Source: Eutreptiella sp. 'Long Island Sound 2002' (lineage: Eukaryota > Euglenozoa > Euglenophyceae > Eutreptiales > Eutreptiaceae). Taken from it: 64,000 bases of DNA. The notes below the pieces were generated by a model. It was given only the letters and a program-made list of their open reading frames with translations. It made no database searches and was not told the origin of the DNA. The translations under genes and the position numbers were made by a program. The stretch covers positions 187,624,298 to 187,688,297 of the forward strand of contig OZ038380.1 in the NCBI GenBank assembly GCA_964036045.1. Reading direction: 5' to 3'. This document shows positions 33,705 to 45,700 of the stretch, piece by piece; positions within the stretch are counted from its first letter, which is position 1; each line of letters begins with the position of its first letter.

Positions 33705-36700
33705 CTGATGAGCTGGGGGATGCAGACAGACTCCCCGTCGGCGTGAAGGTGTGGCTCACGCTGAGGGACGGGGTTGAGGATGGACTCGGGCTCCTGGGGC
33801 TTGGGGTGGCTGTGGAGGAGAAACTGCAACTTCGGGTGCCCGACCGTGTCCCGGAGGTGGACGCGACGGGACTGTACGTGCAGGTGGGGGTAGCGGAGTC
33901 GCTGCTGCTCCGGGACATTGAGAGGGGCACCGTTGCGCTGGGCGTCGGAGAATGGGAGGGCGGGCTCAGGGTGAAGCTCTCGGTCGTGGAGCGGGTGGGC
34001 AGCACCGTGGGGGTATGGGACTGGGACAGCGTCAGAGTGGAGCGTGTACCGGAGCACGAGTGCGTCAGGGTCCTGGGGCTCGGGGTACGCGTGGACGAGA
34101 CCGTGAAGGAGGACGGCGTTGTGGAGGCCGTGATGGTGGGCGGGGAGATGGTGGGGGACCCGGTGGGGGTCAGGGTCAGAGACGGCGGCGTTGGGGTCTC
34201 GGTGACGGAGTGGGTACTGGGCGTCGGGGTCCCGGTGAAGCCTTGGCTGATGGTGGGGGTGGGGGTGGGAGTGGCGGCCGACGGTGTGGGCGTGCAACTG
34301 AATGAGGTCACGGAGGCCGTGGCGCTGGCCGTGAGGGTGTAGGACACTGCATCGGAGGCGGAAACCGATGGAGTCACGGAGGCCGTCAGCGATGTGGAGG
34401 CTGAGGTGGTGCATGTGGGCCCACGGGACGTTGAAATGGAGGGGGTGACGCTTGCGGTGCATGACCGGGAGGGGGAGGGGCTCTTGGAGGGCGCGGAGGC
34501 CGTGACGGTGTGCGTCAAGGTCGGGGCCTGTGAATAGGTACGGGTGGCGCTCATGGTCCGTGTGCTGCTGTCGGCAGACGAGGCGCTCCGCGTCGCAGAC
34601 ACGGATCCGGAGCGAGAGGCGGAGGCGGACGGAGACGTGGAGGGGGACGGGCTGTGGGTGAGGGACGCTGTGGTGGTGAAGGAGCGGGAGGGTGACCCGG
34701 TGGCTGCGGGGCTGCGGGAGGGGCTGCCCGTGGATGTGCGGGACGCGGACGGGGAGGCCGAGCTGCTGCCGGTCGCGCTGCCGGAGGCGGTGACCGTGCG
34801 GGTCTGGCGGGTCGTGACGGACTCTGACGGGGTCTGTGAGGGCGTGGCGCTGCCCGACCGGGGGACAGTGGCCGATGGGGAGAGGGACCGTGACGGGCTG
34901 TCGGATGGACTCTGGCGGGGGCTGGCGGTGCTGCTGGGGGTCTTGGTGGGTGGGCTGTGGGAGAGGGAGGCGATCCACGTAGCTGACGGCGTTCGAGACG
35001 GGGTGGCCCAAGGGCTGCGGGACTCGGACGTCGTGGGGGTGGCAGTCGTGGAGGGGCTCGCAGAGGGCCGGCTCGGGGTCAGAGTGCAGGAGACGGTACT
35101 GAGACTCGGCGTGCGGCTGCCGCTCCCCGGGCTCTCGGTCACGGTGCGAGACGGCGTGAGTCGCGGAGTGGGGCTCAGGCTCGGGCTGCGGGAGCGCGAC
35201 GGTGTCGGGGTTTGACTGCCGGACTGCGAGGGCGAGACGGGGCTGCCGGAGGGCGATGGAGTGGAGACGGACGCCGAGACGGACGGTGTCTGGGAGCGGG
35301 AGCCCTGGCTGTGTGTCCGGTAGGCGGTCGCGGAGGCGGTCCCGGTGGCGGAAGCGCTGGGGCTTGCGGACGCCGGCGACACCGACACAGACGCGGTCGC
35401 TACGCGGCTGCAGGAGGCGGTTGTGGTGTGGCTGGGGGTCCGGCTGAGGGTGAAGGAGGGGGATGCGGTGGGGGCAGGCGTGGCGGACGGGCTGGGGCTC
35501 GAACTAAGGGATCCGGAGGGACTTGGTGTGGGCGACAGAGAGACAGAGCGGCTGCCCGGGGAGCAGGTCGGGGTGGCGCTGTGGGAGACGCTGTGGGAGA
35601 GACTGAAGGTCGAAGTGACGGATGAAGAGCGGCTGAGGGTCCGAATTGGGGACGGGGAGGGCGTCAGGGAGGGGCTGCGGCTTGGACTTCCGGAGAGGGA
35701 AGGTGGGGTGGCGGAGGCGGAGGCGGAGAGGCCGCGACTTCGTGAGAGGGTGCGGGAGGCGGTGGAGGACGGCGTGTCGCTCACCACGGCGCTGTGCGAG
35801 ACCGTGCGGGTCCGGGAACGAGTCCCCGTGTCGTCACGGGACGGGGTCATCGATGGGGACGGGGACGGGCTGGGCGAGGGAGAGGCGGGGGAGAGCGTGG
35901 CGCTGGACGGCGAGAACAGGGAGTGGGTGGGCGAGGGGGGCGAGGCCGTGCCGGAGCAGCTGAGCGTTTGGGAGGCTGAGGCGCTGCTGGAGCGGGTCGG
36001 CGTGCGCTGTGCAGTGGGGCTGTCACTGAGGCTCCGTGAGAGGCTTGGGGTCGAGCTGAAGGAGCGCGTGGCGGACCAAGGGCTGAGGGTGAGACTGCAG
36101 GTCGTTGCCGACCGGGAGGCGGAGGAGGAGAGCGACGCACTGCGCCTTCGGCTGCAGGTGTCCGACCGACTGCCACTCCGAAGCAGCGTGGCGCTGGGGG
36201 ACGCGGTGCGGCTGCGACTGAAGGTGCGCGTGCGCGAGGCCGAGAGGGACACACTGCGGTCCCGCGTCTGCGAGAGGGAGCGGGAGCCTGTGGGGGGGCT
36301 GAGGCTGAGGGTGACGGCCCGACTGCGGCTCTGGGACGGGGTCGGGCTGCGGCTGCTGGTGGCCGTGAACGACGGCGTGCAGGTGGGGCTTGCCGTGGGG
36401 CTGCGGCTCGGGTGTCCGGTCGCGGACCGTGACTGGGAGGCCAATGAAGCGGACCACGTCGCCGTGGGTGTGGGTGTCACAGACACCGTGGCCGTGGGGG
36501 CCGACGTGGACGTGCGGGAGCGCGTCGGGGAGTAGTGGGCAGTGAGCGTGGGGGTGGGGGACCGCGTGGCGCTCGCGGTGCCGGTGGGGGGCGTGGCGCT
36601 GCCGGTGCGGGTGCCGGAGGCGGAGGCGGAGGCGGTGCCCGTCGGGGTCGGGGCGGCGGTAGGGCTGGCGGACGGGGTCGCCGTGGGGGAGCCCTGGGAC

Positions 36701-39700
36701 GGCGTGGGGGTGAGGGATGTGAGGGACTGCGACGGGGAGGGGGGGCTGGAGGTGGGGGACGGCGTGTCCACGGGGGACGGGGTGCGGGTGATTGTGGACG
36801 TGAGGGCGCGGGATGCGCTGGCGCTTGGTGTCGGGCTGGGGCTGGGGGTGACCGTTGAGCGCGACGCTGAGGGCGTCGGGCTGCCGCTGGGGCTCTCGGT
36901 CACTGTGAACGTGGAGCAGCTGCGGGACAGCGAGCGCTGCGTCATCATCGGGGACTGCGAGAGACTGGGGCTGGGCGTCGCGGTGGAGGTCCCGGACGCA
37001 CTGTGGGTCTGCGTTGGGGCGCCGGAGGGCGTCGCGGTGGTCGTGCCCGTCCCGGACCGGGACTGGGTCGCGCTCCGGGAGCGCGTGCCTGTGCCGCGGG
37101 TCGACGGCGTGGGGGACGAGCTGGCGCTGCAGGACGCGCTCCACGGCGCAGTGGCGGACGGCGTCCGGGAGGACGGGGTCGGCGAGGCGCTGCCGGGGCT
37201 GGGGCTGGCGCTGCGGGACAGGGACGACGCGGTGAGGGAGAGGGGGCTGGGGGTGCGCGTGCAGGAGGGCGAGAGGGGCTGCGAGGCGGTGGGGGTAGGG
37301 GTGCAGGAGCGGGTGCTGGGGGAGGCACTGAGGCGCGTGGCGGTGGGGGTGAGGCTGGGGGGGCTGGGGCGGGGGGTCTGGGTCAGGGTGGGGGTCAGCG
37401 AAAGTGTGGGGGAGGCGCTGCGGGACCAGAGGTCGCTGAGGGTGGCACTCGGAGTTCGGGTGGCGGTACCGGACGTTGAGCCGCTGATCCGGACGGTCGC
37501 GGTGTGCGTGCGGGAGGGGGGGCTGAGGGATGGCGTCGGGGAGCGCGCAGCGCTGGCGGAGGCTGAGAAGGTGACGGTGGACAGGGAGGGACTTCTTGGG
37601 GACGGAGTTGGGGTTTGGGACTGGGTCACGGTGGCCGACGCTGACGCCGTCAGGCCGTAGCTGAGGCTGGGGCTGGGGCTGGGGCTGGGGGACGCGCTAA
37701 CGGAGGGGCTGGCGCTGGGCGTCCGGGAGTGGGAGGGCGCGCGCGACCGCGAGGACGTGGCGGTGAGCGATAGGGAGTAGCTGGGGGACCGGGTGGGGGC
37801 AGGCGTGGGGGAGGCGCTGCAGGTGGGCGTCCGTGTGGGTGTAGCGGTGGCGATGGGCGTGCCGGTGCGCGACAGAGACGGGGACGGGGACCGGGTGGTG
37901 GAGGCAGACGCAGCGGCGCTGGATGAGGGGGTGGGGCTTGGGGAGTCGAGGGCCGTGAAGGTGGCGCTGAGGGTGGGACTGCGGCTTGCGGCCGGCGTTG
38001 CGGAGGCTGTCGCCGTCGTAGTCCAGGAGTGTGTCGTGGTGGTGGAGGGTGTGGCTGACAGGGAGGCCGAGAGCGAACGGGTGGCGCTGTGGGTCTTGCT
38101 CACGAGGGGGGTCCCGGTGTGGCTGCAGGTGCGGGAGGGCGTGAGGGACAGAGTGGCGACGCCGCTCGCGCTGGCGGAGGCCGAGGCCGAGGGCGTGGCC
38201 GAGGGACTGCGGGCGGGGGACCCGGTGGCGGTGGGGGAGCGGGACGGGGAGAGGCAGGGGGTGCGGGACGGGGACGGCGTGCGGGTGGGCGGAGACACGG
38301 TGGCGGTGGAGAGGGTGAGGGAGGGGGACGGTCGGGAGGGGGTGTCGGACGGGGTCGGGGTGTGGCTGGGGCTGGACGTGCGCGTCGGAGGAGAAGGCGT
38401 GACGGAGCCGGAGAGCGTCGGGGAGGGGGACGGGGGACTGGGGGAGTGGGACGGGGTGTAGGAGGCGGTGGGGGTGGCACGCGGAGTGGGCGTGCAGCTG
38501 CGCGACCCCGTAGGCGAAGGGGTGGGCGTGACGCTGCGCAGGGGGGTGGCGGTGGCGGTGCGGGAGGCGGTGGGCGTGAGCCCGGGGGAGGGGGTCGGGG
38601 ACGCGGAGTGGCTGCGACTCCCGGACGGCGTGCGGCTGCCGGACGCGGCCGGGGAGGCGGACGGGGGGGAGGGGGTAGGGGACGGGCTCGGGGGCGTGCC
38701 GGTGCGGGACGATGTGCCGGAGAGGGAGGCCGTGCGGCTCGGGGCAGACCCGGACGGGCTGGCGGTGCGCGTGGCGGAGGCGCTGGTGGTTCGGGGGGGG
38801 CTGCCGGTGGCGGACGGGGTCACGCTCTGCCGCGGCGATCCGCTGCGGGTCGGCGTCAGAGTGCCGGACAGGGACGCGACGCCCGAGCGGCTGCGGGTGA
38901 GCGAGGCAGTGCCAGTGGCGGTGCGGGCCACGAGGGCGGTCCCGGTGCGAGTGGGGCTCGTGGACGCACTGGAGGTCGGGGTCACTGTCGGGACCCTCGA
39001 CGGGGTGCGCGTGGGGGACCCCGGCGACGCGGTGGCGGAGTCCGAGGGGCTGCCCGAAGGCGTGCCTGAGGCCGTGGGGCTGGCGGTACGCGACACCCCA
39101 ATCGTGGGCGAGGCCGTGGCGGTGGGGCTGGGCGACGGGGGGGTCGGCGTGCGGGAGGACCGCGTGCCGGAGGGGGAGGCACTGGCCGGCGAGGGCGTGG
39201 GCGAGGGGGACGGCGGGCTGCGGGTCAGGGACGCTGTCGGGGTGTGCCCCGACGACGGGGTCGGTGTGGGGCTCGGGCTCGGGGGCGTCCCGGACGCGCT
39301 GCCGGTGCGGGACGGCGAGCGGTCCCGCGACCGCGTGGGCGTCGGGGTTGCGGCGGGCGTGCGCAGGAGCGAGGCGCTGAGCGTGCGACTGGAGCTCAGG
39401 GTGCCGGAGCGGGTGCGACTGCCCGGGGGCGTGGAGGTGGGGGTGATGGAGGGGCTGCCGGAGGCGGAGGCGGTGGCGGTGCGGCTGCCGCTGGGCCCCT
39501 CCGACGGGCTGACGGTGGGGCTGCAGGTGGACGCGGAAGGGCTGGCGCTGCCGGAGGCAGAGCGCGTGGGCGTGCCCGAGGCCGTGGCCGGCGCAGAGAG
39601 GGACGCAGTCGCGGAGGGGGTGCGGGAGGCGGAGCCGGAGAGGGACCGGGTCGAGAGGGTGCGGGACTCGGAGGGGGAGACCGAGCGCGGGGCGGTGCGC

Positions 39701-42700
39701 GTCAGAGAGGGCGTGGCGGTGGCGGTCCAGCCGGCGGTGGCAGACGCCGAGGGGGTGCGCGTTACGCTGGGGGAGACCGAGGGGGTGTGGCTGTGGGTGG
39801 CGGTGAGTTGGGGGGTGGGGGTGGGGGACTCGGTGGGGCTGGCGCTGGCACTGAGGGTGTGGGGGCGTGTGGAGGACCCCGACGGGGACCTCGACGATGT
39901 GTCCGTGGGGGAGCAGGACGCGGTTGTGGAGCGTGAGCCTGTGGGCGTGGGACTAAAAGAGGCACTGGGCGCGAGACTGCGGGTGGGACTGGGGGACCGG
40001 GACAGGGAGGACGAGTGTGAGCGACTCGACGTCCGGCTGGTGGATGCCGTTGGGGTGACGAGCGGACTGGCGCTGCCAGTGCAAGACACGGTGGAGCGGG
40101 AGGGGGACAGCGTTGGGGTCGGGGAGGCGCTGCAAAAGCCGGTGCCGGTCGCAGTGGCGGTCTGCGAGGGGCGGGTCGCGGTGGCCGTGCTGAGCGTCGC
40201 GCTCACCGAGGGCGAAGGGGGCGACGCGGAGCCGGACGGGCTGCCGGTGGGGGTGGCGGGGCCGGTGCCGGAGGGGGTCGGGGTCCGGGTCGGCGACAGG
40301 GAGAGGCTCGCGCTCGGGGTGTGCGAGAGGGTACGGGCGGGGGTGCGCGACGCGGACAGGGTCCGGGAGGATGCGGAGGCGGAGGCGGAGGGCGTGAGGG
40401 ACGTGGTGGCGGAGCTGGACAGGGTCCGGGCGGGGGTTTCCGTGGGGCCGGTGCGGGAGAGGGAGAGGGCCCGGGACCGGCTGCCGGTGCCGGTGCGAGT
40501 GAGCGTGCGGGAGAGGGAGAGGGTCGGGGAGGCGACGGGGGTGAGGGAGGCGCTGCGGGACGCCGTGAGGGTGGAGAGCGAGGGGGACGCGGAGGGGCTG
40601 CGGGGGCTGCGCGTGGGAGTACTGGAGAGCGTCGCGGACGCGGCGGGGGACGGGGAGGCAGTCGGCGAGAGCGAGAGGGAGGCCGTGGACGGCGTGGGGG
40701 TGGCCGTCGCGCTGCAGCTCGCCGTCGGGCCGAAGGTGGGCGTGTCGGAGGCCGTGGCGGTGCGCAAGGGGGACGGGGAGAGCGAGGGCGTGCGGCTGCG
40801 CGAGGGCGGCGGGGACCAGGAGGGGGTGGCGGTGCCCGAGAGGGAGGCCGTGGCGGACGGGGATGGGGTGTGCACGCGGGATCGCGTCGCGCTGCGCGTG
40901 CGGGACGGCAGGCTGGCCGTCACGGTGGCGGACAGCGCAGGGGACGGCGACCCGGTGAGCGAGGCACTGACGGACGGCGACCGGACGCGCGATGCGGATG
41001 GGGTTGCGGAGCGCGACGGGGAGCCGGTGGCGCTGAGCGCGCGCGACGCGGTCAAGGACGGGCTGCACGTCGGGCTCGCGGGGCTCGGGGTCCGGGGCCG
41101 CGTTGCGGAGGCGGTGGGGGTGCAGCCCGCGGTCTGGGTCCCGCTGGGCGTGTCCGTCGGGGTGGACGTGGCTGCGGGGGTCGGCGTATCAGTGGCGGTG
41201 CCGGTGAGAGTGCGGGTGGAGCGGGACGGGCTGAGGCTCGTGGACCCGGAGAGAGACTGCGTGCGGCTGAGAGACCCCGTGAACGCCGCAGACGCGGTGC
41301 TCGAGGGCGACGCGCTCTGCGCTGCCGTCAGAGTCGAGGCGGAGAGCGAGCGGCCGCTCGGGGACAGCGATGAGGTGGCGGTGAGGCTGGGGGTTGGGGA
41401 CCACGTCATGGCCTGGGTGACGGACCCGGAGGGCGACGGAGGGCTGGCCGAGCGCGTCCCGGTTGAGTACGAGGGCGTGGGGCTCCGGCTGCCGCTGCGG
41501 GAGCACGACGGGCTGCGGACGGTGCTGGCGGTGGGGGACAGCGTGCGGGTCAGCGACCGGGTGTCGGTGGACGATGCGGTGGCGCTCCAGTGCGGAGTGG
41601 CGGTGCTGGAGAGGGTGCGGGTGAAGGAGGAACTGGCGGTAGGCCTGTTGGTGCCGGTGTCGGAGTGGGTGGGGGTGGGCGACTGGCGGGGGCTAAGGGA
41701 AGCGGACGGGGAGGGCGACAGAGGGTGCGTGGGGGTGCGGGTGCAGGAGAGCGTGGCGCTGCGGTTGAGCGTTGCGCTGAGGCTACTGCTGATGGAGAAG
41801 GAGGGGGTCCCGGAGCACCGCGTGGAGGCCGTGGGGGAGCCGGTGGGGGTGCGCGTGGAAGGGGTCGGGCTCAGGGTACCGCTGGGGCTGCCTGACGCGG
41901 TGCCGCTTGGGCTGAGGGGTGGCGTGGCGGACAAAGTGGCGGAGGGGCTGCGAGATGGCGTGGCTGAGGCCGTCAGCGATGGTGATGTGGCCGTGGCGCT
42001 GGGGGGGGAGCGGGACGCGGTTCGCGTGGGGCTGAGCGCCGCGGAGGCCGTTGGGGTCGGGGTGTGGGGCACTGACCGCGAGGGTGTGGGCGTTGTGGAC
42101 CGGCTGCGGGACTGCGTCGCGGTGCAGCGGCGGGTCGGGGTCACGGAGGTGGTCAGGCTCGGGGACGGGGCCGAGGGGGATGGGGTGAGGGACGCCGACG
42201 CGGTGGCCGACGGGCTGGCGCTCGGCGACGTGCTGTGGCTGCGGGTCAGGGTCACGGTCGGGGTCGGCGGGCTGAGGCTGTGGGACGCGGTGTGGGAGCC
42301 CTGGGCTGTGGGCGAGAGGGAGACGGTGCTCGGCGTCCGCCCACTCGGGCTGAGGGACCGCGAGAGGCTGGCAGAGCGGCTGTGGGACGGGCCTGTGGCT
42401 GACGACGTCGGGGACGGTGAGGGGGTGGGGGTCCAGCTGCGGCTGAGGCTGTTGCTGCGCGTGCCGCTGCCCACGAGAGTGCACGACACTGTGCGCGAGG
42501 CGGAGGGGGAGGGCGGAGTCCGTGAGGGAGTGGGAGAGGCGCTGGGGCTGAGGCTGCGGGTGCGGGTGCAGGAGCCGCTGGGGCTCGGGCTGGCCGTGCG
42601 CGCGGCAGACGGGGTGTCGGAGGGGCTGGCGGTTGCGGGCCCTGTGGAGGTCGGGGAGACGGACAGGCTGCCGCTGCCGCTGAGGGTCGGGGACGGGGGC

Positions 42701-45700
42701 GAGGGGGTGCGGGCGGGTGACGCCGTGCGCGACGGCGACGGCGACGGACCTGTGGTCGGGGTGCGGCTCACGGTCCCGGACGTGGACCGGGTCCGGGCGC
42801 GGCTGCGAGTGGGGCCCGTGGGCGTCAGAGAGGGCGGGTGTGAGACACTGAGTGTGGCGGTGCTGGAAGGCGTCGGAGTTGGGGTGGGGGCGGAGAGGGT
42901 GGCGGAGCGGCTCAGGGAGGAGGCGGGGGTGAGGGAGTCCGTGGCGGAGGGGGAGACGGAGGGGGGGGAGGGGGTCGGCGTTCGGGAGAGCGAGGACCAC
43001 GGGCTGGGGCTGGGGGTGGGGGTGGGGGTTGCGGAGGGGGAGGCGGAAGGAGGACTCGCGGACGGAGTGCACGAGTGGGGGAGGGTTTGGGACAGGGATG
43101 GGGACTGACTGGCGGTCGCTGTGCTGGCGGAGGCGGTGCGCTGACTTGGGGATGCGGTAGCGCTGTAGATGGGCGAGTCCGTAGGGCTGCCTGACAGCGA
43201 CGCCGTAGCGGAGGCGGTCGCGGTGGAGCTGCGGGACGGGCTGCGGGACGGACTGGGCGACCCCGAGCCCGAGACCGTCGCGGTCGGGCCGGAGAGGGAG
43301 AAGGTGGGCGTGAACGTGGGCGAGGCGGTGCCCGTGCCCTCCGGCGTCGGGGTCCGGGTCGAGGTCGGGGAGGCGGTGGGGCTCGCCGAGGGGGTCGCAG
43401 TGGGCGGGGCGCTCGGGGTCGGCCTGGAGGGCGAGGGCGAGGGCGACGCGCTGGCGCTCGCGGTCCGCGAGGAGCACGAGGGCGAGAGGCTGCCGGAGGC
43501 CGAGGCGCTGTGCGAGGGACTGCCGGTCGCGGTCCGGCGGAGAGTGGGCGGCGCGGTGAACGTGGCCGTGGGGCTCGGGCTGCGCGACGCGGTGCCCGAG
43601 GGGGAGGCGGTGCGGGACACGGCGCAGGACGCCGTTGGGGTGGCCGATGTGCTGAGGGTGGCGGTGAGGGACTCCGTGACTGTGGAGGCGGTGGCACTGC
43701 GGGAGGCGGTCGGGGACCAGGTCGCGGGTGTTACGGAGGAGAGGGAGGCGGTGGGCGACGGGGGAGGGGCGGTGCCGGTCCGGGAGGGGGTCGTGGTGCG
43801 GGAGGGGGGCGTGGCGGACCCCGTGGGTGTGGGGCTCGCGGTCGACGCCGTCGCCGTGCGCGACCGGCGCGAGGGCGTGGCGGAGGGCGTGGGTGTGAGG
43901 GTCAGGGCGCGGGACACGGTCCCGGTGCGGGACGGCCCCGACGCGGAGACAGAGGGGGACGGGGAGGCGGCGCGCGTGCGCGTGCGCGTCTGGGAGGTGG
44001 TGAGGCCTGCCGAGGCCGATGGGGACGGGGAGCGCGAGGCGGAGGGGGTCCGCGTGTGCGACGGCGTCAGGCTCCAGCTGCTGGACGGCGGGGACGGCGA
44101 CAGCGACGGCGCCACAGACGAGGAGAGGGTGGCGGACGCGCTGCGGCTGCCGCTCCCGCTCGGGCTCGCGGTCGCGGAGGCCGAGAGGGAGAGCGAAAAG
44201 GTGGCGGTGCGGCTGCCGGTGCGGCTGGGGGACGGCAGTCGCGAGGGGGTGGCACTGTGGCTGCGGGTGGCTGTGGACACCGACTCGGTGCCGCTCCGGG
44301 TGGGCGTCGACGTGAGGGAGGGGGTGCGGGAGGGGCCGACGGTGGGGGTGGTGGTGGGGGTCTCACTGAGGCTCACGGTGCGGGTGTGGGTCGGGATGCC
44401 GGTGGCCGACAGCGAGGCACTGCGGCCGGCGGTCCGTGTGCACGTGGGGGAGGCGCTCGGGGAGAGGGTCGGGGCGCTGGACAGCGAGTGGGTTGGGCTG
44501 TGCGAGCGGGAGCCGGTGGAGGAGAGGGCCATGGTCAGAGATGACGTGCCGGAGGCGGAGCCAGTGAGGCAGGCGGAGGCCGAGCGGGAGGTGGTGCGCG
44601 TGGGAGAGTGGCTGGGCGTGGGGCGCAGCGACGGGGAGTGAGTGCTGGTGGCGCTCGAGGTGCGTGTGGCGGAGGCGGAGGGGGTGGAAGTGCGCGGCCC
44701 GGACCGGGTGGGGGTGGCGCTCGGGCTCCTGGAGGGAGTGGAGCTGCGCAGCGCGGAGGCGGAGGGCGAGGCGGAAGCGGAAGTGGCCGACAGCGAGGCC
44801 GAGAGGGTGAGGGTGGCAGAGCATGTGGAAGACAGGCGTCCGCTGCGAGTCGCGGAGGGTGTGTGTGTCCGGGTCCGCGGGGTGGCAGTCGGGGAGTACA
44901 GTGGGGACGACGACACGGTCGGGGTGGCAGTCCCCGTGTAAGTCCGCGTGCCAGACCGTGTGCGTGCCATACTACTTGAAGGGGAGACGGACGCGGTGTA
45001 GGAGGGAGTGAAGGTGGAGAGAGTGCGGCTGCGGGGGCTTGCGGTACGGGTAGCGGAGGTCACGGAGGGCGAAATGCTGCGGGACCCGGACACCGATGGG
45101 GTTGCGGAGGGCGTGTCGCGCAGCGACGGGGAGGGGCTGCGGCTGCGGCTGGGCGGACTGTGGCTAAGGGACAGGGAGGGGGAGGAGGGGGAGGCGGAGA
45201 AGGAGTCGGAGGCCAACTGGGAGATGGACCGGGTGGGGGAGGCGGAGAGCGTAGGGGAGAGCGAGTGGGTGTCGGTGTGGCTCAGCGTCTGCGTGGGGGC
45301 GGACGGGGAAGCGGTCGGCAGGCATGACTCCGTGCAGGAGGGGCTCGGCGGGGAAGGCGGGCAGGAGGCCGTGAAAGTGGGGGTCGCGGTGGTAAGTGTC
45401 GGAGTCGGGGTTGTGGTACGCGACGCCGACGCGGAGGGCACCGTCGGGGTACGCGGGTAAGTGCGAGTTGGGGTGGGGCTGGGGCCGGAGCCGGAGGGGG
45501 TCGAGGTTGGAGTGACGGTGCGCAGGTCCGAGGGACTGGGGCTGGCGGTCAGCGAGGCAGACGGCGGGGATGGGGTCGAGGAGAGGGACACGGAGACGGA
45601 CGCGCTCTGCACCGGCGATGCGCTGCGGGACTTGGTCCCGGTCGAGAACGAGACACTGTCGGTCTCGGACGGGGGAGGCCTCGTGAACGTGAAGGTCAGG

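Noticed and set aside
38468-43108. Long plus-strand open frame of 1,546 codons, Val/Gly/Glu/Arg-rich
   Set aside because: It is the complement of the C-rich Ser/Thr/Pro codons of exon 3. The minus frame carries the coherent pattern and matching splice sites. The same holds for the long plus frames at 5060-8464, 13548-16511, 29194-31692 and 51026-52900.
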